64,000 nt of DNA, taken from Trifolium pratense (lineage: Eukaryota > Streptophyta > Magnoliopsida > Fabales > Fabaceae). Shown in pieces: positions 48,219 to 57,629 of the stretch. The stretch is from positions 4,238,001 through 4,302,000 of the forward strand of contig NC_060064.1 of the NCBI RefSeq assembly GCF_020283565.1, written 5' to 3'. The position numbers were made by a program, and so were the translations under genes. The notes below the pieces were generated by a model that ran no database searches, was not told the origin of the DNA, and saw nothing but the letters and a program-made list of their open reading frames with translations. Every line of letters starts with the position of its first letter. The first letter of the stretch is position 1.

Positions 48219-48569
48219 ATGGATAACAAGACAAATCCTCCTTCTTCTACCTCAAGCTCAAACATGCTGCGTCCTCTTAGAAAGGGACGAATCAAGATTC
48301 CAGCTTCCAAACCTCCACGCGCTAGAATCCTTCGCCCTCGACCGGCACCAGCTAATGTAGTAGAAACCATCATTCTCTCTTCTGACTCCTCAAGCTCTAG
48401 TTCAGATGACGAAGATGAAGACTACCTCAAGTTCCTCAGTACCCTAGAGCCTGATGAAGAATACCCAGGAACTCCAACTCCTTCTTCTGAGGATGAAGAC
48501 TCTCAGATCTCAGAACTTTCCAATTCTGATTCAAAGGATGAGGGAACTCGGGTTCAGGGTAAACCTTAA
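48219..48569 (+). CDS. Small Ser/Asp/Glu-rich antisense ORF in the Tat element (116 aa)
   Basis: The N-terminal half is basic and Pro-rich (L-R-P-L-R-K-G-R-I-K-I-P, R-A-R-I-L-R-P-R-P). The second half is strongly acidic with a Ser run then D-D-E-D-E-D. No known domain. An AATAAAA-type signal follows at about 48652, just before the pol stop codon at 48709 on the other strand, so the two transcription units converge. It could be a downstream exon of the PMD gene, but it has its own TATA and ATG. Basic-acidic bipartite proteins often bind chromatin; here that is only a guess. Confidence 0.55.
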   Translation: MDNKTNPPSSTSSSNMLRPLRKGRIKIPASKPPRARILRPRPAPANVVETIILSSDSSSSSSDDEDEDYLKFLSTLEPDEEYPGTPTPSSEDEDSQISELSNSDSKDEGTRVQGKP

Positions 48570-48708
48570 GTGTTTATCTTTCAACATTCAACCATTTCTT
48601 GTATTTTCTTGAACATTCTTGAATGACTGGTTGTATTGTTGATTTTATATGAAATAAAACTTGATTATTGGCATTTCCTTTTACCATTTCGCAAATTTTA
48701 TTCTTGCG

Positions 48709-51700
48709 TTATTCATTTTTTATGATTATTTCTTGCAACATTGGCTTATATTTCTTTAAATATTTGCCATTCATGTTGACTGAACGTTTCTCAGGAGTTA
48801 ACTCTTCAATCTCATAAGCTCCATTTGACAAAACTTGAGAAATCTTAAATGGTCCTTCCCAATTGGGTGACCATTTTCCAAAGGCTCGATCTCGTCTGTC
48901 CATGGGGAGGATGACTTTCCAAACTAAGTCTCCTACGTCAAAGAGTTTGGATTTAACCCTTTTGTTATATGCTCTAGCAATTCGTTCTTTTTGTCGAATC
49001 AAAGCATCTAACGCCTGCAACCTTTCCTCATCCACGTCTGTTAATTCATCTAACATCATGTTCTCATAGTGATCAGGAGGTAGTTCCCATTGCCTTTGTA
49101 CTCGAATCGACTGCATCATTATTTCAACAGGTAACACGGCATCGTGACCATATGTTAGTCGAAAAGGTGTCGAACCTGTTGACTCTTTAGGAGAATTCCT
49201 ACATGCCCATAGGACTTGGTCCAGGGTCTTATGCCAATTCTTTGGCTTTTGGGCAACGTGCTTTTTAATTAAACTAATTATAACCTTGTTGGCTGCTTCA
49301 ACTTGGCCATTTGCTTGAGCATAGTAGGGCGTCGAAGTCATTAGCTTAAAACCCAATTGTTCAGCAAAATCTTGCATCTTTCGACCAACAAACACCGTTC
49401 CTTGGTCTGTAGTGATCGTCTCAGGAAGCCCAAACCTATAAATAATATGGTCTTGGATAAAATTGATCACTGTTTCCTGATCCACGTTTGTTAGGGCAAC
49501 AGCCTCTATCCATTTGGTAAAATAATCAATCCCAACTAGTATATAACGTTGGTTCTTGGATGACGCGGGCCTTATCTCACCAATTAAATCTAGAGCCCAG
49601 CCTCTAAAAGGCCAAGGTTTGATAATCGAATGCAACTCACTGGCAGGAACGTGTTGTATCCCTGCGTGTTTTTGACACTCTTGACAGCCTTTCGCATATT
49701 CTATGCAGTCCTTAAGCATGGAAGGCCAATATAAACCCTGTCGAAACAAAAGCCACTTCATCTTGTGGCCTGCTTGATGGGCACCGCAGGCTCCACTATG
49801 GGCGTTTGAAATTGCTACATACGCTTCGTTTTCATTTAGGCATTTCAACAAAACCCCTTCAGGAGTCTTCTTAAATAGTTCATTTCCCATGATTGTGTAA
49901 TTCAAGGCTCTATACTTAACCTTCCTATCGGCTGTACCTGTTGGATTTTCTATGTATTTAACAATGGGTTGTCTCCAATCCGTGTCAGCCAAATTGTCAA
50001 TCACGAAGACTTCAGTCATTGCTTCATCAAAGTGTGCATCAACCCTTTCGGACTCCCTTTCGACATTTAGTTCATTTGCCCCCAGCTGATGGGGTATTAC
50101 CTCACATGAGATTAGTTTTTCTTTAACTTCAACTATCTCATCTAATTTTTTCCCCGTTACCTTATAACCAGAAGCAATTTGGGCTAAGTCATTTGCTTCT
50201 TGGTTTTCGATCCGAGGCACGTGTTGAATGTCACATGAATCAAATCGTTTTAGTAGCGAGAAGGCAATGACAAAGTATTTCATCAAATGTTCTTGAATGC
50301 ATTTATATTCCTTTGTCAATTGTTTTATCACTAACTCAGAATCTCCTCTGATTTTAACATGTTTTGCCCCCAAGTCCAAAATAATTTTTAGACCTACAAT
50401 TAAAGCCTCGTACTCGGCTTCATTATTGGAGCATGTTCCATTAATCTTGTACTTAAACTTTGTTGGAATCTTTGAAGGAGAAATGATTAAGATTTCAATT
50501 CCTGTACCATGTTTGTGCTTCGAGCCATCAAAGTACAACATCCAAGGTTCATGTTCTACGTATGTTATTGGGATCTCAGCCACCGAGTGGTCAACAAGAA
50601 AGTCAGCCACTACTTGACCTTTTACAGCCCTCAGGGGTTGGTACGTCAATGAATATTCAGTTAAAGCTAAAGCCCATTTCCCAATTCGACTATGCAAAAT
50701 TGGTTTTAATAACATATGCTTAATGATGTCAAAATGAGAATAAACATAAACATGAACTGGTTTGATATATTGCTTAAGTTTGGTACAAGAGAAATACAAA
50801 CATAGACAAAGCTTTTCAATTGGACTATATCTAGTCTCAGCATCATTCAAGATTCTACTTAGATAGTAAATAGCCTTTTCTACGCCATTTTCATCCTCTT
50901 GTGCGAGCATGCTTCCAATAGTCGAATCTGACGCTGCGATGTACAACTTCATTGCTTTGTTTCGAATAGGAGGCATTAAAGTTGGAGGCTTTGACAAGTA
51001 TGCCTTGATATCATCAAATGCCTTTTGTTGTTCCGTTCCCCATTCAAATACATCACCTTTCTTGAGCCTCAGCAGTGGAGAAAAGGGGTGAGCTCTGCCA
51101 CTTAGGTTTGATATAAACCTTCTCAAGAAATTGACCTTTCCCAGCAAAGATTGAAGCTGTTTCTTTGTTCCTGGAGGTTCTGTCTCCATGATGGCTTTTG
51201 TCTTATTTTGATTAATTTCTATGCCCTTCTTATGCACAACAAAGCCAAGGAAATCTCCTGCATGTACACAAAAAGCACATTTCAGTGGATTCATTTTTAA
51301 TCCACATTTTCTCATTCTTTCGAACGATTTTTTAAGATGTTCGATATGTTCATCCTGGGAAGAGGATTTCACAACAATATCATCAATGTAAACCTGCATA
51401 AATATTTCGATAAAATCATGAAAAATTAAGTTCATGGCTCTTTGGTATGTTGCTCCAGCATTTTTTAATCCAAAAGGCATCACTACCCACTCATAGGTGC
51501 CTAAAGCACCAGGGCAACGAAATGCGGTTTTTGGCACATCATCTTCGTCAATAAAGATTTGATTATAACCTGAATAGCCATCTAACATACTCAAATATTC
51601 ATGCCCTGCTGCTGAGTCGACTAACATTTCGGCTACAGGCATGGAATATTCATCCTTAGGTGTAGCATTATTCAGATCTCTAAAGTCTATGCAAACCCTC

Positions 51701-52362
51701 AGTGATCCATTTTTCTTAATAACAGGAACAATGTTAGCTAACCATTCCACATACCTGGTTGTTCGAATGAACTTGCATTTGAGCAACCTTTCAATTTCTG
51801 CTTTGATCTTTGTCATGATTTCTGGTGCAAACCTCCTTGGAAGCTGCTTTACAGGTTTCTTATCTGGTCGAAGGGGTAGCCTATGCTCCACAAGATTTCT
51901 GCTTAACCCAGGCATTTCGTTATAGTCCCATGCAAAGCAGTCTCTGTATTTCTTAAGCAACTCGACCATTTTTTCTCTTAAGGTTGGGTCTATATTGGCA
52001 CTAATGTAAGTTGGCCTTTTAACAGAGCCATCTCCAATATCAACCTCCTGCAAAGGATCTTGGGCTTGCATTCTCTGAATCGAACTATGTGGATCTTTCT
52101 CAAAACCCAAAGGCTCATCATCATAGATGCAATCTAACCTTTGCTTTTTTCCATCATTTACTTCACTAACCTCCGAGGCCAGTTTGTCCCTTAAGTTCTC
52201 ATTGGCTTCGACAGCCATATCTTCTTGAACATTAATGGCCTCAAGAGCCATTTTGATTCTATTCTCGGCTGCATAAGCCGTAATTCGATCCCATGCTGGG
52301 GACTCAATCATCAAACTCATCATGGTTGACCCATCCAGACACTGGTGGGTATGCATCCTCAC
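48709..52362 (-). CDS. Tat element pol: reverse transcriptase, two RNase H domains, integrase (1217 aa)
   Basis: Reverse transcriptase spans about residues 180-400 with V-C-I-D-F-R-D-L-N, M-P-F-G-L-K-N-A and the catalytic Y-I-D-D (near 325). RNase H follows (about 470-590). A second, archaeal-type RNase H is at about 605-735 (L-Y-F-D-G-S, N-N-E-A-E-Y-E-A-L, G-D-S-E-L-V), the hallmark of the Tat lineage. Integrase has an H-H-C-C finger (about 855-898, C-Q-E-C) and the D, D, E triad in L-D-L-I-G-E, T-D-Q-G and N-G-Q-V-E-A-A-N. All catalytic residues are present and the frame is uninterrupted. The start overlaps the end of gag-protease by 59 nt in the +1 frame, so expression needs a frameshift, splicing or re-initiation. 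Confidence 0.95.
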   Translation of the reverse strand: MRMHTHQCLDGSTMMSLMIESPAWDRITAYAAENRIKMALEAINVQEDMAVEANENLRDKLASEVSEVNDGKKQRLDCIYDDEPLGFEKDPHSSIQRMQAQDPLQEVDIGDGSVKRPTYISANIDPTLREKMVELLKKYRDCFAWDYNEMPGLSRNLVEHRLPLRPDKKPVKQLPRRFAPEIMTKIKAEIERLLKCKFIRTTRYVEWLANIVPVIKKNGSLRVCIDFRDLNNATPKDEYSMPVAEMLVDSAAGHEYLSMLDGYSGYNQIFIDEDDVPKTAFRCPGALGTYEWVVMPFGLKNAGATYQRAMNLIFHDFIEIFMQVYIDDIVVKSSSQDEHIEHLKKSFERMRKCGLKMNPLKCAFCVHAGDFLGFVVHKKGIEINQNKTKAIMETEPPGTKKQLQSLLGKVNFLRRFISNLSGRAHPFSPLLRLKKGDVFEWGTEQQKAFDDIKAYLSKPPTLMPPIRNKAMKLYIAASDSTIGSMLAQEDENGVEKAIYYLSRILNDAETRYSPIEKLCLCLYFSCTKLKQYIKPVHVYVYSHFDIIKHMLLKPILHSRIGKWALALTEYSLTYQPLRAVKGQVVADFLVDHSVAEIPITYVEHEPWMLYFDGSKHKHGTGIEILIISPSKIPTKFKYKINGTCSNNEAEYEALIVGLKIILDLGAKHVKIRGDSELVIKQLTKEYKCIQEHLMKYFVIAFSLLKRFDSCDIQHVPRIENQEANDLAQIASGYKVTGKKLDEIVEVKEKLISCEVIPHQLGANELNVERESERVDAHFDEAMTEVFVIDNLADTDWRQPIVKYIENPTGTADRKVKYRALNYTIMGNELFKKTPEGVLLKCLNENEAYVAISNAHSGACGAHQAGHKMKWLLFRQGLYWPSMLKDCIEYAKGCQECQKHAGIQHVPASELHSIIKPWPFRGWALDLIGEIRPASSKNQRYILVGIDYFTKWIEAVALTNVDQETVINFIQDHIIYRFGLPETITTDQGTVFVGRKMQDFAEQLGFKLMTSTPYYAQANGQVEAANKVIISLIKKHVAQKPKNWHKTLDQVLWACRNSPKESTGSTPFRLTYGHDAVLPVEIMMQSIRVQRQWELPPDHYENMMLDELTDVDEERLQALDALIRQKERIARAYNKRVKSKLFDVGDLVWKVILPMDRRDRAFGKWSPNWEGPFKISQVLSNGAYEIEELTPEKRSVNMNGKYLKKYKPMLQEIIIKNE

Positions 52363-55300
52363 ACAAGGGTTTCTCTATGTCTTCCCTCTCCCAACAAAAA
52401 CCATGGGTTGGATGTAACTTAACTGAGTGGTATACATTTTTTGATACCACTTCATTTGGATCGAAGGCAGCATCTTGCTCACCACAAGGAGCAATCGAAG
52501 CCAGATTTTTGTCGAAGTTCTGTAAAGTCACAGTGCCTGTCTCTGAAACATATGCACTTTGATCTGCTTCTACATTCTCGACTAAACCATCTTCTCTCCA
52601 GATGATTAACCTTTGGTGCATGGTTGAGGGAACAGCTCCAACACCATGTATCCATTCTCTACCTAACAACAGATTGTAATTAGGTTTGGCAGCTATGACC
52701 ATAAACAAGGTCTTTCGAACTGTACTACCAACAAAAACTTCCAATTGCACTGCCCCCAGGGAATGGCCAGTTTTTCCTTCATAATTGGCCAACAATACAT
52801 TGTGGGAATGAAGGTCTGTGTCATAGAGACCTAATTTCTTCAACATGAAATGAGGCATGATATTCACCACAGCTCCTCCATCCACTAAGACTTTATTGAT
52901 TCCCACATTATTCACTTTTGCCCTGATGAACAAAGCCTTCAAGTGGTTCTGCATTCCCAGATCTGGCTTCTCGAAGACAGCTTTTTGCTCTTCGACACAA
53001 CCATTTTGCATAACATAATAACACATTGGCTTATGATCAGCCAAATTAAGGGCTTCGAAGTCCTCTTCCAGTTCATTGACTTCAGTAGGTATATCATATT
53101 CCAGTGGCAGAATCGACACCACATTGACCATGACATCAAAATCAGACCCCTCATCCAGGAGATCATCATCCTCCATGTCATCCTTATCTTCTGCCCCTCC
53201 TTGGGCATTTTCAGCTATTGGCTCTTCCAATATTATGGAAAGCCTCTCCTTTACTGGCCTCTTGGCCATTTCAACCTTTTCAGCCTTCTGGGTTGCTACA
53301 GCCTTGCCCCCAGCCTCAGCCTCTTTTGCTGTCAACTTTTGTTTCCTCTGGAACCTTCGCCACTGAGTGCGGGTCATAGGATTTTTTCCCTTATAGTTAT
53401 TCCTATAAGAGTATTTGTTGACTTCAGTGGCAGCATTCACTGTTTCCTTCCCAGCTACCACTTTTGAACCCTTGGGTTCAGATACAATGTTCACATTAAC
53501 ATTGCTAGAGCTTCCATTTTCCATCATCCTTCGATTAAAAGTGACGTACTGTCCACTCACCCATTGGTTAACAGGTGCTCTCCCAGATGGTTTGAAAGTG
53601 TTTTGGGGGCCTAGCCTCTGCTGGATCGAAAGGCCTTTGGTAATAGGTTTTCCCCAATTGGCCCCTTTGTAAGGCCAAGCTTTTTGATTTGGCCTAGATT
53701 TTGGCCATTTTCTCTTGCTTTCAGCATAAGGTACAACACTTTGAAGGCCTGCAGTAGCCTCTTTGTCACACACAGCACTGCATCTAGGGCAAAGCATCAC
53801 TTCAGCATTCTTCAGCTTGCACCTATTTAGGAAGTCCACCAATTCTTCCTCAGCATTGGGGTATACCTCACGTACCCTCTTTTCATACTCCTCTTCAGGC
53901 ACAGCCTTGATTGGAGCAGCAGCGTCCATCACTTCAACCATGTTGCAGTCATAGACTTCGACATAGGTAGCGTCTGCAGGAGGCAAGGGATCTGCATCTA
54001 CCTTCATTGGAGGCTTTGCCTTATCAGCATACTTCAGCCTTCCTTCATTCAGCGCTTTTTGCACCAAATCCCTGAAAACAACACATTGATAAGTTTTATG
54101 TCCCAAATAATTATGAAACTTACAATATCCTCTTTTCTTTCTTTGTTCTATTGGTGGTATTTTCATATCCTTTGGCACAATAATTTGGCCGTCATTCACC
54201 AATAAATCAAAAATCTCATCACATTTAGTAATGTCGAAAGTATAAGTCTTTGTAACAAACTTATCATTTTTTGGTTCGATAGGATTTTTTCCATTCGACG
54301 GCCTCAACAATTTGCAAGTGTAAGGAGGCCCAGGCTTTAATTCAGCCACATTAATATCACTATCATCGAAATCTAAGTATTCATCACTCATTTCATAATC
54401 AATTTCATTGTCATAGGAATCAACAAAACCTATTTCTTTCTTTTTCTGAAACTTAGAATTTCTAACTTTTTCAGCTTTTAACCTTTCGATTTGTCTCACT
54501 CTGTCAGCCAACTGTGACATGTCTCGAAGGTATTGGGTATCCAATTTCTTTCGAATTGAATAATCTAACCCACCAGCAGCCATCTCCACTAGTTCGTGTT
54601 CAGGCACTTGAGTAAAGCACCTGGACTTCAGCAAACGAAACCTATTTAGATAGTCATCAATTGACTCTTGGTTTTTTCTTTTTACACTGGCTAACTCTTT
54701 CAGACTTATTTTGGTTTGGCCCATATAAAATTGCTCATGGAAAGTCCTTTCCAATTGGGCCCAACTATGAATCGAATTGGGAGGCAAAGTTGTAAACCAA
54801 GTAAATGCATTCTTGGTAAGCGAATTGGGAAAGTATTTCATTCGCAAATTTTCATTATTCGCCAAATTCCCAGACTCAGCTAAATACCTAGCAATATGTT
54901 CTACGGTTGATTCATTAGTGTCCCCAGCAAACTTAGTGTATTTTGGGACTTTCCAACCTCTTGGTAACTCGGTTTGCAGCACATAGTCAGTGAAGGCAGA
55001 GACAAAATTTGGCCTTCGACAACCCGTGTTTAGGCCGTTTTGGGCCAAAATCGTTTCGACCATGTTAGCCAAATTGTGTTGGCCAAGCAGATTATTGTTT
55101 TGCACCTCTCGCACTACCTCGTCAGGATCCTGGTTCCTCCTAACCATTACCACTGGAGGGTTCTGACGTACCACTTGTGGATTTGGGTTAATAACAGGAG
55201 GGTTTTGATTTACTACTTGAGGCATTTGATTAACCTCGTGAGGATAATAAGTTTCCTCTTGTACGACCGGCGTAGGTGTTGGGTTAGGAACTGTTTCAGT

Positions 55301-55921
55301 AGCCACATAAGTTGGCCTTTGCTGCACTGGAGTCGAAGACATTGCAGGTAGTATTACTTGTGGAGTAATGGGATTTACTCTAGGAGGTGGTGGGGGTGTC
55401 CCAAAAAAATCTGCAATTCGACTCATTTGAAATGCCAACATTTGATAACTCTCTTTGGTATTCTGAATTAATGGATTAAACACAGTACCAATTTGTTGTG
55501 TTAAGAGATTGACCATTTCATGGTTACTCTCATCCATTTGTTGTCTCAAAGACAACACAGATGCAGTCGTTAAGGGTGTGGGAGTTACCCTTGACGAAGT
55601 ATACCTATCAGGTTCGAAACTTGGCATTCCTAAGCCAAGTGTGGGGGGAGGCCCATACATAAAGCCCTGACCTTATGGTGGTTTCGAACGTCCAAAACCA
55701 GCAGTCACGGACGGAATTGCCATAGTTGGTACTGGCAAAGTTGGAATAACATCATGCACAGTCGAAATGGTTGGACTGGAGAATATTGGAACATTCACCA
55801 ACTCAGATGTTACCAAACTTTGTGGGGGCGGATCGACTCCACCACTCGAACTTGCTTCACTACTCATGGCACTAGAACTTGGAGTTTTACTAGGATTAGA
55901 TCTCTGAGTAGTTTTAACCAT
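52304..55921 (-). CDS. Tat element gag-protease, interrupted by one stop codon
   Basis: An 82-codon N-terminal piece (55921-55673) and a 1118-codon main ORF (55660-52304) lie in the same frame, separated by a TAA and a few codons, so a single nonsense change appears to split gag. The main ORF has a Pro-rich N-terminus, the gag core (about residues 215-400: F-A-G-D-T-N-E-S-T-V-E-H, W-F-T-T-L-P-P-N-S-I, F-H-E-Q-F), a knuckle-like C-K-F-H-x5-H-x4-C (513-526), and an aspartic protease near 927 with V-L-V-D-G-G-A in place of the usual D-S/T-G-A. The D-G-G form occurs in other plant Tat-type elements. The main ORF could start at an internal Met, losing the first ~88 residues. Confidence 0.9.
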
Positions 55922-56009
55922 AACCTAACTTATCATGAGTTATATGCCAGTAACAAGTTTTTTATTCCACAATATAAAAATAAACACAACTTTAACAAAC
56001 ACAAAACCA

Positions 56010-56027
56010 GTCCCACTGGGCGTGCCA
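56010..56027 (-). other. Primer-binding site of the Tat element
   Basis: On the minus strand TGGCACGCCCAGTGGGAC begins three bases after the 5' LTR, with the TGG expected opposite a tRNA CCA end. I cannot assign the tRNA from memory. Confidence 0.7.
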
Positions 56028-56030
56028 ATT

Positions 56031-56805
56031 TGTTTACGTTCGAATTTGGTAAACAACCGCTAGTTTAAGTATTTAAACTCGCGAGATCAACTAGTAAATC
56101 TCAGGACAATTTTGTGTTTATTCGCTTCAAGAAAACTGTTTGAATGTTCGTTTGAATAAGGAAACAAACACTTAGGAATTAAAATATTTTAAAGCATACA
56201 AGAGAAACTAATTCGAATCGCCTCGAAGTAGCAGTTTCTCAAGCAAGTATCTGGATTCAGACTTGGAAAAAATTACTAGAAAACAAATTGCATTGAATGA
56301 AAACAATTACAAATAAAGATGGTTCACAAAACATACATTTCTCCTTCGAATTCCGTTCGTTCGATCGCTGAGTACTTAGAATTTTTAGAGAGAGTGTTTG
56401 TATAAATTTTGTGACCTCTGTTCTGAATGAAAAACTACTATAAATACTACTACTAAGTGGTAACTGTTTCTCGATCATCTGGACGCTCCTCCATTTGCCA
56501 CGTCGACCACGTTCTCCACTTTCATCTTTCATTCCTTCAGCGCGCGCCAAGACCTTTTGGGCCGTTCGTTGTTCCTTCTTTGGGCTTGGCCCAGCTCTCC
56601 ATCGGTTCGATTTCGCGCTTTCGATAGCTTCCTGGCAGAACCAAAATTGGACGTATTATCCATATCTTTCGAAGCGCTTTTTGGCTTCGACCTAGCTGGC
56701 TTTCGACGCCACCTTTGAAAGTTTTATTTTAACAATATCACCTCCAAATAAATATTGGACCCACCAATTATATTTGATTGATAAATACCAAATTTATATC
56801 CAACA
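56031..56805 (-). repeat. 5' LTR of the Tat element
   Basis: 775 bp, pairing with 42782-43556. It contains the element promoter, which would fire leftward, away from the SR gene. Confidence 0.95.
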
Positions 56806-56990
56806 CAGGGGTGTTCATATCCGAACAAATCCAAAAGTAAAACCGCAAACTAAACCAATTCAAACCGAAAAACCGCAAAAAATCGCACTTAGTTTGAATC
56901 GCGTGTGTCATTTTTTTCTAAACTACGCAGTTTGGTTTGGTTTGCGATTTTCATTTCATAAAACCAAACTAAACCGCAATACTTAACTTA
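56806..56990. mobile_element. hAT-type terminal fragment
   Basis: It begins CAGGGGTGTTCATATCCG, a common hAT end, then has subterminal inverted motifs (aaccgcaaactaaacca against tggtttggtttgcgat). No matching right end is found downstream. The Tat element target site CAGGG is the first five bases of this terminus. Confidence 0.5.
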
Positions 56991-57629
56991 ACCAGTGATA
57001 ATCAACATATTATATAGTTAAATTTAGCAGTATCAAGTATCAACTAAGTTAAACTTAAGGAAATATTTTATAAGTTTTTTTTTTACTAAAAAATAATTTA
57101 TAAGTCTTGAAATTATTTAAACTGATTTTTTCATTTAAAACTTTATAAGAAAATCTTTATTAAAAATATTTTAACAAAAAACAATACACTGTAAAAAATC
57201 TTTTTTTTTTTTTTTGACAACATAAAAAATATTTTTTAAATACTCATAAGTATCAAATATCCGTGTCAAGTACTACTACCAGTACACAGCTATGCAGAGT
57301 CACGTGCGACGCGCACAGACAATCTAGGACTACCATTGGCCAAAAAAAAAATACTAGTCTTAAACTCGAATCGAAAGGCATCATCAGATCAGAACAGAAC
57401 AAATAAATACCCTTTCGTTCGCTGGCTGGCTCCCCCCAAAATTAAAACCCTAACCTTCGAACAACCTCTCACCGCTACGCCACCGATCCCTATTTTCCCT
57501 CTTCAATCAATCAAAGGTACCTAATTCATCTCTTTAATTTCAATTCTTGTTAATCTCGTTCCAATTTCTTGTCTCCACGATTAATTCAATTTCCTCGCTC
57601 AATTCGCAATTTTGTTGTAGAACAACAGA
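56991..57629 (+). promoter_or_regulatory. Promoter, 5' UTR and leader intron of the SR gene
   Basis: AT-rich DNA is followed by a CT-rich leader from about 57415. A GT-AG intron (57517-57620) splits the 5' UTR, ending nine bases before the ATG. aaataaatac at 57401 is a possible TATA box. Leader introns are frequent in plant SR genes. Confidence 0.6.

Larger units (their letters stand above)
42777..56810 (-). mobile_element. Tat-lineage Ty3/gypsy LTR retrotransposon with antisense genes (14.0 kb)
   Basis: The target repeat CAGGG stands at 42777-42781 and 56806-56810. LTRs are 775 bp each and differ by at least one visible base (C at 43167, T at 56416). On the minus strand the order is 5' LTR, primer site, gag-protease, reverse transcriptase, RNase H, a second archaeal-type RNase H, integrase. 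The second RNase H and the gag style place it in the Tat lineage. Between integrase and the 3' LTR, 5.1 kb carry two plus-strand genes. Gag is interrupted by one stop codon, so this copy may not be autonomous. It lies upstream of the SR gene in opposite orientation. Confidence 0.95.
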
